Shown piece after piece: positions 29,347-35,267 of a stretch of DNA of 35,717 nucleotides (the stretch's first letter is position 1; each line of letters opens with the position of its first letter). Where the stretch lies: positions 1 through 35,717 of the forward strand of contig CAMEXM010000014.1 of the NCBI GenBank assembly GCA_945947155.1, read 5' to 3'. Source of the DNA: Polynucleobacter meluiroseus (GTDB lineage: Bacteria; Pseudomonadota; Gammaproteobacteria; Burkholderiales; Burkholderiaceae). The notes beneath the pieces were generated by a model. That model was not told the DNA's origin and ran no database searches. It worked only from the letters and a program-made list of their open reading frames with translations. The translations under genes and the position numbers were made by a program.

Positions 29347-29439
29347 TTATTCAACTGCTTTGACCATGTCTTCAATGACCTTCTTCGCATCACCGAAGAC
29401 CATCATGGTTTTATCCATGTAAAAGAGCTCGTTATCAGC
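29347..29439 (-). pseudogene. Remnant of pntB: last 30 codons of NAD(P) transhydrogenase subunit beta
   Basis: On the minus strand 30 codons end in TAA and read ADNELFYMDKTMMVFGDAKK followed by VIEDMVKAVE. This matches the extreme C-terminus of PntB, the NADP(H)-binding subunit of proton-translocating transhydrogenase (family pattern N-E/P-L-F-F-x-x-x-T-x-M-L-F-G-D-A-K). Upstream of position 29440 the frame stays open for a while, but the sequence (GQQSAD instead of the expected YAGV-N) no longer resembles PntB, so the similarity ends abruptly there. The gene's own terminator remains. Two readings are possible: the island entered pntB near its 3' end and pushed the rest away to the right, or pntB was deleted. 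Confidence 0.8.
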
Positions 29440-29562
29440 AGACTGTTGCCCTTCGGGCATTTGCGGGCGATTTATGGGCGAATCCAATTCCTGCGTTGTT
29501 AAACATAAATACATGCGAACGTTCTCATTATGTCAGATTTCAAGGGAATTTCTACCCGCATT

Positions 29563-29590
29563 TGGACAAAATCTGGACAGGGAATGGACA
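29563..29590. repeat. Three TGGACA direct repeats phased at 11 bp
   Basis: TGGACA occurs at 29563, 29574 and 29585, exactly 11 bp apart, so all face the same side of the helix. A TCCTGACCAA (29621-29630) follows. A related cluster of TCCTGACCAA lies at the same place relative to another copy of the small leftward gene (35205-35245). Such phasing suits cooperative protein binding, for example integrase arm sites or a replication or transcription regulator. The surrounding gap from 29440 to 29652 holds no other recognisable gene. Confidence 0.55.
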
Positions 29591-29652
29591 AACTTAGCCA
29601 CCCCTATCAATTTCCCAGAATCCTGACCAAGTTAGCCAATACGCAACAGTAT

Positions 29653-29925
29653 TTATTCCTCGAACCGCTCCCGAGTTAAGGGTAGGTTCTTTTGCTTGTC
29701 TTCTGGCGTTGTTGTAGCAGTTCTTCTATGGCGCTCTTCATCTGCTGAAGCTAATTCAAAATCCTTTACACGCTGCAACATCAGCTCCTTGGCTTCGGCT
29801 AGCTTTGATGCAGGAATAACGGCTCCGCTCTTTAGAAGGCGCTCTAGTTGAAGTTGTTTAAATGTTTTGGTCTGCAGCTTGCCAGCAAACGCAACGTCGC
29901 CCTGATCATCGTTTGAATCATCTAT
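29653..29925 (-). pseudogene. Copy 1 of the island's small leftward gene family, without a start codon
   Basis: On the minus strand 90 codons end at TAA 29653-29655. The product, beginning after IDDSNDDQGDVAFAGKLQTK and containing PASKLAEAKELM, DEERHRRTATTTPEDKQKNL and PLTRERFEE, is clearly homologous to the two other copies in the window. At the position where both have ATG (MSKDKRG), this copy reads ATA at 29923-29925, 13 codons before the shared FAGK. No ATG, GTG or TTG lies near it in frame; only ATT two codons further out precedes a stop. The rest is intact with no frameshift. It is either a gene silenced by a start mutation or one using a rare ATA/ATT start. Function unknown. Confidence 0.75.
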
Positions 29926-29948
29926 ACAGTTAATTTAACAAGAAACTA

Positions 29949-30061
29949 GGGGGGTACCCTTGCCCATTTCTGGATTCCTAGACCCCACCATACCCGTACC
30001 CCCTAAATTAGCCCCTTTGTTCTGGGCTAGCCTATACATAGTATTTTGGATGTCCGATGAG
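29949..30061. repeat. Conserved block A of the island module (copy 1)
   Basis: This block is shared with 32949-33062. It starts with GGGGGGTACCC, about 23 bp upstream of the small leftward gene, continues with GACCCCACC and CCGTACCCCCTAAATT (copy 1: CCCGTACCCCCTAAATT), and ends with AGTATTTTGGA followed by TCCGATGAG. Distances from the small gene start to the last motif are nearly equal (115 and 111 bp). Reduced traces also occur near 31155-31215. It may hold the promoters of both flanking genes. Confidence 0.7.
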
Positions 30062-30266
30062 TGAGTTTAGGAAGCGCCCCCTTATGTTTTTAAATGCAAT
30101 AGCCAAGGGGAATATACAAAAAAATTCAACCATTTTTCAGGAGTTCAGGCAAAGAAGTAAGGACTTAGAAATCGTACCGTATAGAGAAAAACTTTCTACT
30201 TTTCAAGGCTATCCAATTTCATTAATGATAAGCTGCTACTTAACGACATTGATAAAAAGCATTGCC

Positions 30267-30755
30267 ATGAAAAAACTAATTACTTTAATTGCATCGGCAG
30301 TTCTCATGTGTCCAATGTGGGCTGGGGCGCAGGTTCCAACTAGCTCTGACAAAACTACAACTGTTGTGGGTTCATTTGCTCCTTTGTCGTGGTCTTTCCC
30401 TTCCCCTTTGCAAATTACACCCTCGGTTACTTACAGCGGCGCAAATTTGATAACTCTTAATTCCATAATCACGATGTCTCTAACTTTTTTTGTACCGAAT
30501 AATGGTTCCTTTGCTTTTGGTGTTAGTGGCATAGCTGAATCACAGAATTGTAGTGTCTACAATTCTATTAGCTATCCAGATTACTGCAAGGTACCTATTG
30601 TTGGTACTTTCACTGATACAACTAATTATTACAACTTAATGTTAAGCATTGGTACCAGCAGCTTTAGTTGCAGTATGAGTACAACTACCTTAACAGGTAA
30701 TTGCTATGGAACTCCTTCTCAAGGACCAGTAGCTGCTACTTATGTTGGAGGGTAG
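30267..30755 (+). CDS. Secreted protein of unknown function
   Basis: The 162-residue product starts MKKLITLIASAVLMCPMWAGAQ, a clear signal peptide with probable cleavage after AGAQ or WAGA. The mature part is rich in Ser, Thr, Tyr and Asn and has four cysteines (in QNCSV, DYCKV, FSCSM, GNCYG) that could form two disulfide bonds, with alternating hydrophobic residues suggesting beta strands. I recognise no family. The frame is open for a further 70 codons upstream to 30057, but those residues are unlike an exported protein. The next lipoprotein gene starts 2 nt after its stop, so they are co-transcribed. It is the first gene of the envelope cargo of the island. Confidence 0.75.
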   Translation: MKKLITLIASAVLMCPMWAGAQVPTSSDKTTTVVGSFAPLSWSFPSPLQITPSVTYSGANLITLNSIITMSLTFFVPNNGSFAFGVSGIAESQNCSVYNSISYPDYCKVPIVGTFTDTTNYYNLMLSIGTSSFSCSMSTTTLTGNCYGTPSQGPVAATYVGG

Positions 30756-30757
30756 TA

Positions 30758-31081
30758 ATGATTCTCAATAAGACCTCCTTTGTTCTCTCGCTAACTATCC
30801 TTCTAGCATCTTGCGGTGGTGATGGTGGTAGTACATCCTCCAATACACCTAGCACCACTCCACCAAGCGCTACGACAACGAATCCATCACAGCGTTTAGA
30901 AGCTACGGTTAAAAGTCTATGCAAAACCAATTGCAATGCTACTGTGCCTGCTGATAATCCTAGTAGTCGATTACAAGCAACAGTAAAGACTTTAAATCCA
31001 AGTGCTAGCACTACCGTTCCTGCTAATAATCCGTCGGCGCAGCTGACAGCAACGATTACAGCATTGCAGGCAAAGAAGTAG
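30758..31081 (+). CDS. Small lipoprotein with three internal repeats
   Basis: This 107-residue lipoprotein has a signal peptide ending in LLASC|GGDGGSTSS. A Ser/Thr/Pro spacer is followed by three similar units, NPSQRLEATVKSL, NPSSRLQATVKTL and NPSAQLTATITAL, spaced by about 25 residues with TVPAD/TVPAN linkers; the first linker has two cysteines (CKTNC). The units look like short amphipathic helices. The start is 2 nt behind the preceding gene; a longer frame begins at 30701 but would overlap. No family recognised. A terminator follows at 31105. Confidence 0.75.
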   Translation: MILNKTSFVLSLTILLASCGGDGGSTSSNTPSTTPPSATTTNPSQRLEATVKSLCKTNCNATVPADNPSSRLQATVKTLNPSASTTVPANNPSAQLTATITALQAKK

Positions 31082-31104
31082 TCTTTAGTTTTAATGCCTC
31101 ACGA

Positions 31105-31130
31105 AAGCCACTTTACGGAGTGGTTTTTTA
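31105..31130 (+). terminator. Rho-independent terminator after the repeat lipoprotein gene
   Basis: AGCCACT (31106-31112) pairs with AGTGGTT (31119-31125), ending in a run of T (31124-31129). It lies 25 nt after the lipoprotein stop and closely resembles the terminator at 32638, so both are probably copies of the same element. Confidence 0.85.
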
Positions 31131-31449
31131 TTGCCTACCGCCACTATTAATTTCCTAGAATCCAGACCCTACCGTACCCGTACCTCCCAATTTGGGCTAT
31201 CTGTTCCCGCATCCTATGCACTCTAATTTACTCAAAGCACCATCGCCAACTTCATTCAGGTGCTTGTACCCATCTTATTAATATCGCCATTCCTGCACAA
31301 AACTAGTCAATTCAAACAGAGTAAAAAGCGTTTAAATCCATTTTCTTAGATCTAAAGCGCTGGTATACCCCTAGTACAGCCTCAACTAAATGAGATTAAT
31401 TCAAACTATAGTCATAAATATCTTAGATATTTTCTAGAAAGTTAATGGC
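31131..31449. other. Gene-free region with decayed module repeats and a shared upstream element
   Basis: No gene is seen. It holds a relic of the block found at 29949 and 32949 (CTAGAATCCAGACCC, CCGTACCCGTACCTCCC), a TATCGCCATTCCTG-like piece also found at 35197-35208, and, at 31352-31412, CTAAAGCGCTGGTATACC, CTAAATGAG and ACTATAGT. The last three recur in the same order before the gene at 33314. TATAGT at 31407-31412 could be a -10. Confidence 0.5.
31352..31412 (+). promoter_or_regulatory. Shared upstream element (copy before the SHOCT lipoprotein)
   Basis: CTAAAGC-GGTATACC-CTAAATGAG-CTATAGT here (positions 31352-31369, 31386-31394, 31406-31412) matches 33157-33206 in order and roughly in spacing. 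GGTATACC is an 8-bp palindrome. It ends 38 bp before the GTG start. Common regulation of the two downstream genes is inferred from this. Confidence 0.5.
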
Positions 31450-32025
31450 GTGAATAAAAAACTTACGGCGTTGATGCTAGTTGCGTCCATTATTTCAGCG
31501 GGTTGTGCAAGCTCTGTTGCCGTTCCTGTGCCAGTTGCCCAAGTTGGTGATGAAACGAAGAGCTGCGATGCTATTGCAAATGAAATGCAGAGCATGGTTA
31601 CTGCGCAAGTACAGGCAGATGGTAATAGGGATAAGCAAATTGGAACAAATGCTGCATTAGGTGTGGTGGGCATCTTTACTTTAGGCATACCTTGGTTTTT
31701 TATGGACTTGGGCGGCGCTGCAGAAGCGGAACAAAAGGCTGCAAAAGCCAGATATGAACGATTACAACAAATGCAAATGGATAAAAGATGTCCAGCTACA
31801 CCAGTTGTAACTCAGGAAATTAATGCTGGTTTGCCAATCATTCGTACTACAGAGCCGATCGCCTCTAGTCCAGCCAGGGCTGCAATTACGCCAGGTGCAA
31901 AGCCTGCTAGTGAGTTGCCAAATCCTGCCAAAAGATTAGAAGAGCTAAACACTATGTTTAAAAAAGGGCTCATTACTCAGGATGAATACAACGCCAAAAA
32001 GACTGAAATTATAAAAAGTTTGTAA
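31450..32025 (+). CDS. Lipoprotein with C-terminal SHOCT-like domain
   Basis: A 191-residue lipoprotein beginning with GTG; MNKKLTALMLVASIISAGC ends in the lipobox SAGC with Cys19. The mature part has a conserved-looking central segment (DAIANEMQSMVTAQVQADGNRDKQIGTNAALG) followed by a hydrophobic stretch VVGIFTLGIPWFFMDLGG, and a charged helix (EQKAAKARYERLQQMQMDKRC). The last 30 residues, RLEELNTMFKKGLITQDEYNAKKTEIIKSL, match the SHOCT short helical domain that occurs at protein C-termini. Function unknown; binding to other envelope components is possible. A DUF4410-like lipoprotein gene follows after 31 nt. Confidence 0.8.
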   Translation: MNKKLTALMLVASIISAGCASSVAVPVPVAQVGDETKSCDAIANEMQSMVTAQVQADGNRDKQIGTNAALGVVGIFTLGIPWFFMDLGGAAEAEQKAAKARYERLQQMQMDKRCPATPVVTQEINAGLPIIRTTEPIASSPARAAITPGAKPASELPNPAKRLEELNTMFKKGLITQDEYNAKKTEIIKSL

Positions 32026-32056
32026 ACGCATATTTGCTTTTATCTGAAAGAGAAAA

Positions 32057-32614
32057 ATGAACATACTTATCAAATTATTCTTTTTGGTCACCGTAACTGG
32101 CTTGGTTGGTTGTGCTTCTACAGTTAATCGAAATGACGCTAGCATTAAAGATAGGTCTGTAGTCAAAGAAGAAGTTATTCAGGTTATTCCCTTCAAACCT
32201 CTAAGAGCATTAACGGTTTCTCTTGATTCAGCTGCAGCTGCAAAATTGGCAGACAATCAGGATTTTAATGTTGATAAGTTGTTTGAAAAAATAAACTTAA
32301 CCCTTGCATCCGCCAAGTATTTACAAGTACAAAATAGCGCTTCTAATTTGCGGATGGAGATTGTGGTTACTAATATTAGAGTTCGGTCAGGCGTATCTGC
32401 AATCATGCTGGGAATTTTAGCTGGGTCAGATTACATAACTGGGCAGGTATTTGTAAAAGATTTGGATAGGGTAATTGATAAATTCGAGGTTGATATTTCG
32501 TATGCATTTGGCGGCGTCATGGGTATTACGAGCTCAAGAATGGATTGGATGTATGAATCCTTCTCAAATAAGATTCTTGAGGAAATGAAAAAAGTAATGC
32601 CGATGCCTAAATAA
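32057..32614 (+). CDS. DUF4410-like lipoprotein
   Basis: The 185-residue product has a lipobox TGLVGC|AST with Cys19. The mature part contains LRMEIVVTNIRVRSGVSAIMLGILAGSDYITGQVFVKDLDRVIDKFEV, close to the core pattern of the DUF4410 family (a strand, R-x-x-x-G-x-x-x-x-x-x-G-x-x-A-G, then strands). AAGAGAAAAA precedes the start. DUF4410 proteins are outer-membrane-anchored lipoproteins of unknown role. It is the second gene of a two-lipoprotein unit ended by the terminator at 32638. Confidence 0.78.
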   Translation: MNILIKLFFLVTVTGLVGCASTVNRNDASIKDRSVVKEEVIQVIPFKPLRALTVSLDSAAAAKLADNQDFNVDKLFEKINLTLASAKYLQVQNSASNLRMEIVVTNIRVRSGVSAIMLGILAGSDYITGQVFVKDLDRVIDKFEVDISYAFGGVMGITSSRMDWMYESFSNKILEEMKKVMPMPK

Positions 32615-32637
32615 AATATAGCTATAAATTTGTCTAC

Positions 32638-32662
32638 AACCACTCTTTCGAGTGGTTTTTTT
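32638..32662 (+). terminator. Rho-independent terminator overlapping the end of small leftward gene copy 2
   Basis: AACCACTC and GAGTGGTT frame TTTC, followed by TTTTTTT ending at 32662. It terminates the DUF4410-like gene and overlaps the stop of the leftward gene at 32661. On the minus strand the mirrored stem has no T-tract, so it works mainly for the plus strand. Confidence 0.88.
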
Positions 32663-32930
32663 ATTCCTCGAGCCTCTCCCGATTTAAGGGTAGGCTCTTT
32701 AGCTTTTCTTTTGGCGTTGTTGTAGCTGTTCTTCTATAGCGCACTTCATCGACACAGGACGCCTCGAAGTCTCTGAGTAGCTCAACATTCCTCTTAGCTG
32801 TTTCTGCCAGTTTGGATGCTGGCATCACCTTTGCCTTAATGAGTAACTCTTGTTGGGATTGCTTGAAGGTTTGGGTTTTCACCTTGCCAGCGAATTCGAC
32901 ATCTTCAAGACCACGCTTATCTTTGCTCAT
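32661..32930 (-). CDS. Copy 2 of the island's small leftward gene family (uncharacterised)
   Basis: The 89-residue product starts at ATG 32930 (MSKDKRGLEDVEFAGKVKTQ). A start two codons earlier is possible, but the MSKDKRG start is shared with copy 3. It is basic, highly charged and mostly helical by composition: FKQSQQELLIKAKVMPASKLAETAKRN, a helix with FEASCVDE, then RYRRTATTTPKEKLKSLPLNRERLEE. It has no signal peptide or membrane segment. No known family is recognised; it could bind DNA or RNA, but nothing proves this. GGGGGGTACCCC lies 18 bp upstream. Copies 2 and 3 share more than 70 percent of their residues by eye, and copy 1 is more distant. Confidence 0.75.
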   Translation of the reverse strand: MSKDKRGLEDVEFAGKVKTQTFKQSQQELLIKAKVMPASKLAETAKRNVELLRDFEASCVDEVRYRRTATTTPKEKLKSLPLNRERLEE

Positions 32931-32948
32931 AGACATATATTAAACAAA

Positions 32949-33062
32949 GGGGGGTACCCCTTGTTGATTTGGGCATAGCGTGACCCCACCCAATCCGTAC
33001 CCCCTAAATTGGGGTTTGGAGTCCCATGCCTGACTTACACAGTATTTTGGACATCCGATGAG
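32949..33062. repeat. Conserved block A of the island module (copy 2)
   Basis: The same ordered motifs as at 29949-30061: GGGGGGTACCCC (palindromic core 32951-32960), GACCCCACCC, CCGTACCCCCTAAATT with a nearby GGGGT that could pair with ACCCC, and AGTATTTTGGA with TCCGATGAG at 33041-33062. It separates small gene copy 2 from the cysteine-rich lipoprotein gene. The remaining stretch, 33063-33156, has no recognisable feature. Confidence 0.7.
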
Positions 33063-33156
33063 AGAATGTCACCAATGTCACACCTTTAATTGCCAATGGC
33101 ATCCCCTATCAAGAGTGGGTAGGGTAAATAGTTTATTTGGGTGAAATAAAAATGCA

Positions 33157-33215
33157 CTAAAGCAAGGGTATACCAGCGCATCTTGATACCTAAATGAGTC
33201 TATAGTTACCATAAT
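33157..33215 (+). promoter_or_regulatory. Shared upstream element (copy before the Cys-rich lipoprotein)
   Basis: CTAAAGCAAGGGTATACC (33157-33174), CCTAAATGAG (33189-33198) and CTATAGT (33200-33206) recur here as before 31450. TTGATA (33183-33188) and CATAAT (33210-33215) are present, but their 21-bp spacing is too wide for a normal promoter. The element ends about 100 bp before ATG 33314. Confidence 0.45.
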
Positions 33216-33313
33216 CATTCTAGTGTCTTTGGCTTAATCATCATTAAGCACCTTGTCTGAGATTGCGAATAACGCTTGGGTATTTGATCAAAATAATCGC
33301 TAAGGACTGTTAC

Positions 33314-33856
33314 ATGAAAAAGAAACTACTAGTACTGCTATTCTCGCTAGCATCCTTAGGATTAGCGTCTTGTGGTGGTGGTAATGAAGCTTCTACTGGG
33401 GCTCCAGTGGTGGCGCAGGCGACTATTGCATCAACTGTAGAACTTTGTTCTGCTAGTGCAACCTACGGTGGTTCTGGAGCTCTTTTGACTGCCACTACTG
33501 CTCCTACCTTGGCTCAGTGTGCTGCTGCGCTTCCGGGCTATGCAACTGGTAATCCTTGGACTGTATATTCAAATACTGGGTGTTGGGATAGCTCGAATTT
33601 TAGTGGCGGTGGGCCAACATTAACTAGCGCTCAGTACAATGCTTGCGGGGGAGGGTGGAGTCCAACTGCATATGGTGGGTGTTATACAAGCTCGAATTGG
33701 GCTGCAATATCTTTAGCTCAGCAGCAGTCTTGCGTAAGTGCGTTAGGTAGTGTGACAAGTTCTGAACAATGTAGTGCTTTGGGGGGGTCGTGGTCGTGCA
33801 GCTTTCTGGGGAGCTATGCGTGTGGTAATGTGGTGGGTAACCTTAGCTGCTGGTAA
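33314..33856 (+). CDS. Cysteine-rich lipoprotein of unknown function
   Basis: The 180-residue protein starts MKKKLLVLLFSLASLGLASC|GGG (ATG 33314; a longer frame from 33263 lacks a signal-like start). After the lipobox it is rich in Gly, Ser and Ala with about a dozen cysteines. Two similar units are visible: GCWDSSNFSGGGPTLTSAQYNAC and GCYTSSNWAAISLAQQQSC. The tail (CSALGGSWSCSFLGSYACGN) is denser in Cys. The pattern suggests a small disulfide-stabilised surface protein; no family recognised. Its 3' end carries a 28-bp tandem duplication that includes the stop. The beta-barrel gene begins 68 nt downstream. Confidence 0.72.
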   Translation: MKKKLLVLLFSLASLGLASCGGGNEASTGAPVVAQATIASTVELCSASATYGGSGALLTATTAPTLAQCAAALPGYATGNPWTVYSNTGCWDSSNFSGGGPTLTSAQYNACGGGWSPTAYGGCYTSSNWAAISLAQQQSCVSALGSVTSSEQCSALGGSWSCSFLGSYACGNVVGNLSCW

Positions 33857-33878
33857 TGTGGTGACTAACCTTAACTGC
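33823..33878 (+). repeat. 28-bp imperfect tandem duplication at the end of the Cys-rich lipoprotein gene
   Basis: Units 33823-33850 and 33851-33878 differ at three positions (GG to AC, and one G to A). The first unit encodes GNVVGNLSC; the TAA stop falls in the second. Twenty-eight is not a multiple of three, so the second unit is out of the reading frame, and an ancestor without the duplication would probably have continued farther. Confidence 0.8.
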
Positions 33879-33924
33879 TATTAGTGGTTGATGGCTGCGT
33901 CTTGAGGCTTGAAAGGACTGCGAT

Positions 33925-34749
33925 ATGAAAAAGAGCCTTCACTCTTTGTGTTTATTTTTTTTGCTACAGATACCCTGTGCTGTATTTGCACAATCTAGCG
34001 CTGGTGTTGCTGCAATCAAAAATACCAATAACGCTATTGGTATCCAAGCCATTAGCACCTACGTTAACTATACTGAAACGGTTCGTGGTTCGACCTTGGA
34101 TACTGAGCAAGGCTATGTACCAGGATTTGCTTTAAATGTTTCATTCATGCAGGACTGGTTATTGGGTAATGACTATCTGGCTGCAACATTTAGTCAAAAT
34201 ACTGGCAAGACTAATTACACTGGGTCTTATCTTGGTAGCTCACAAGGCTATGGCTCGGTAAAGCAGTCTAATCCAGCAGTTTTGACTGATTTTAGTTTGC
34301 GCTATGGCAAAGGCTTTGTTCTTAATGATCAAGTAATGGTAACCCCATTTATAGAGCTAGGTAGCCACCAGTGGAAGCGTAACTTAGGGTCTTACCAAGA
34401 GACCTATAGCAATCGTTACTACGGTTTAGGTCTACTAGGTCAGGTTGCGATAACTAATGCATTGGTTCTTTCGTCTAACGCCATGATTGGTAATACGGTT
34501 AACTCCTACATCAGCGAAACAGGATCACCTTCTGCAAGTGGAACTTTAGGTAATTCGACTATCTACCGATTGGGAATTTCTGGAGACTATGCGTTTACAA
34601 AATCACTACACGGAAATATTGGATTAGATTACACCAGCTTTAGCTATGGTCAAAGCGCTTCTACAAGAGTAGGTCGCTATGCCGTCTACGAGCCAAACAG
34701 TACTAGCCAATATACCACCTACAAAATAGGTCTGAGCTATAACTTTTAG
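33925..34749 (+). CDS. Outer-membrane beta-barrel protein
   Basis: This 274-residue protein has a signal peptide (MKKSLHSLCLFFLLQIPCAVFAQ) with probable cleavage after FAQ. The rest alternates polar and hydrophobic residues in many short strands (for example VMVTPFIELGSHQWK, YYGLGLLGQVAITN, YRLGISGDYAFTKS, HGNIGLDYTSFSYG) and ends in YKIGLSYNF. A terminal Phe after an aromatic strand is the classic recognition signal of the BAM complex. About 10 to 12 strands are likely. Function is unknown; a porin or adhesin-like surface protein is possible. It is the last gene of the envelope cargo, downstream of the Cys-rich lipoprotein. Confidence 0.85.
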   Translation: MKKSLHSLCLFFLLQIPCAVFAQSSAGVAAIKNTNNAIGIQAISTYVNYTETVRGSTLDTEQGYVPGFALNVSFMQDWLLGNDYLAATFSQNTGKTNYTGSYLGSSQGYGSVKQSNPAVLTDFSLRYGKGFVLNDQVMVTPFIELGSHQWKRNLGSYQETYSNRYYGLGLLGQVAITNALVLSSNAMIGNTVNSYISETGSPSASGTLGNSTIYRLGISGDYAFTKSLHGNIGLDYTSFSYGQSASTRVGRYAVYEPNSTSQYTTYKIGLSYNF

Positions 34750-35204
34750 AATTAATCTTTAGAGTGATCACTGCGCTGTCGCTTACGATTTACTAGAATC
34801 CAGACCCACAGCCTTAAGCTGTTTCAACTACTACGGGGATGGCGACTTATACGATAGGTTTGTAAGTTCAGAGAAGTGCGCTTTGGTATAGGTTCCAAGT
34901 TTGTCGGTTAACCCGACAAATTCCACGCCGACCACTTGACCGTCTGCGAATGCCACCCGAGATCCAAGCTATTCCACCCCGAACCATGGTTCTCGGTGTG
35001 TATGCCACACCAATAGCCAACACCTTAAAACCATTGTTTCTGCTATTGTTTAACCTCATTTTTCCAGCTTCTAAGGCGTAGGTCGCACGTTCGAATCGTG
35101 CTGCACTAAAACTCCAGCGCCACTAAAGACCTAATAGATACAAAGCTTTACAAGCTTCTGATAGCAAATTCCACATCTTGCACCAGTCTTGTTTATACCG
35201 CCAT
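34750..35204. other. Gene-free region with a hairpin and a tRNA-like fragment
   Basis: I see no convincing gene here. It holds a trace of module sequence (ACTAGAATCCAGACCC at 34790-34805), a perfect 8-bp hairpin TTTGTCGG/CCGACAAA at 34900-34920, the tRNA-like fragment at 35068-35106, and, near 35178-35208, TTGCACCAGTCTTG and TACCGCCATTCCTG, which also occur in a changed form near 31265-31292. Confidence 0.5.
35068..35106 (+). pseudogene. 3' half of a tRNA-Arg(UCU)-like gene
   Basis: CTTCTAAG (35068-35075) is the anticodon loop pattern of a UCU arginine tRNA. A variable region with AGGTC and a perfect T arm follow: GCACG-TTCGAAT-CGTGC (35085-35101, with G at 35085 and C at 35101). The anticodon stem 5' half and everything upstream do not fit a tRNA, and no CCA follows. 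It is a typical leftover of an integrative element that uses a tRNA 3' half as its attachment site; this is inference. Confidence 0.6.
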
Positions 35205-35245
35205 TCCTGACCAAATAGGAAAAATCCTGACCAAATCCTGACCAA
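35205..35245. repeat. Three TCCTGACCAA direct repeats
   Basis: The copies are at 35205-35214, 35225-35234 and 35236-35245; spacings are 20 and 11 bp. They lie just downstream of small gene copy 3, in the same relative place as the phased repeats before copy 1. GTTGG-TCAATTC follows, as GTTAGCCAATAC does before copy 1. Confidence 0.6.
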
Positions 35246-35267
35246 GTTGGTCAATTCACAACAGTAT

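Noticed and set aside
29305..29502. Rightward 65-codon frame over the pntB remnant
   Set aside because: It is antisense to the recognisable PntB C-terminus, which explains the open frame.
30057..30266. In-frame 70-codon extension of the secreted protein
   Set aside because: It would place the signal peptide in the middle of the protein, and its start lies within the repeated TCCGATGAG motif; the internal MKKLITL start fits an exported protein.
34868..35059. Leftward 63-codon frame in the gap after the beta-barrel gene
   Set aside because: Arg/Gly/Ile-rich composition, no ribosome site, no family resemblance, and it spans a hairpin; probably chance.
35068..35106. Complete tRNA-Arg gene
   Set aside because: No acceptor stem 5' strand, no D arm and a mismatched anticodon stem; only the 3' half fits.
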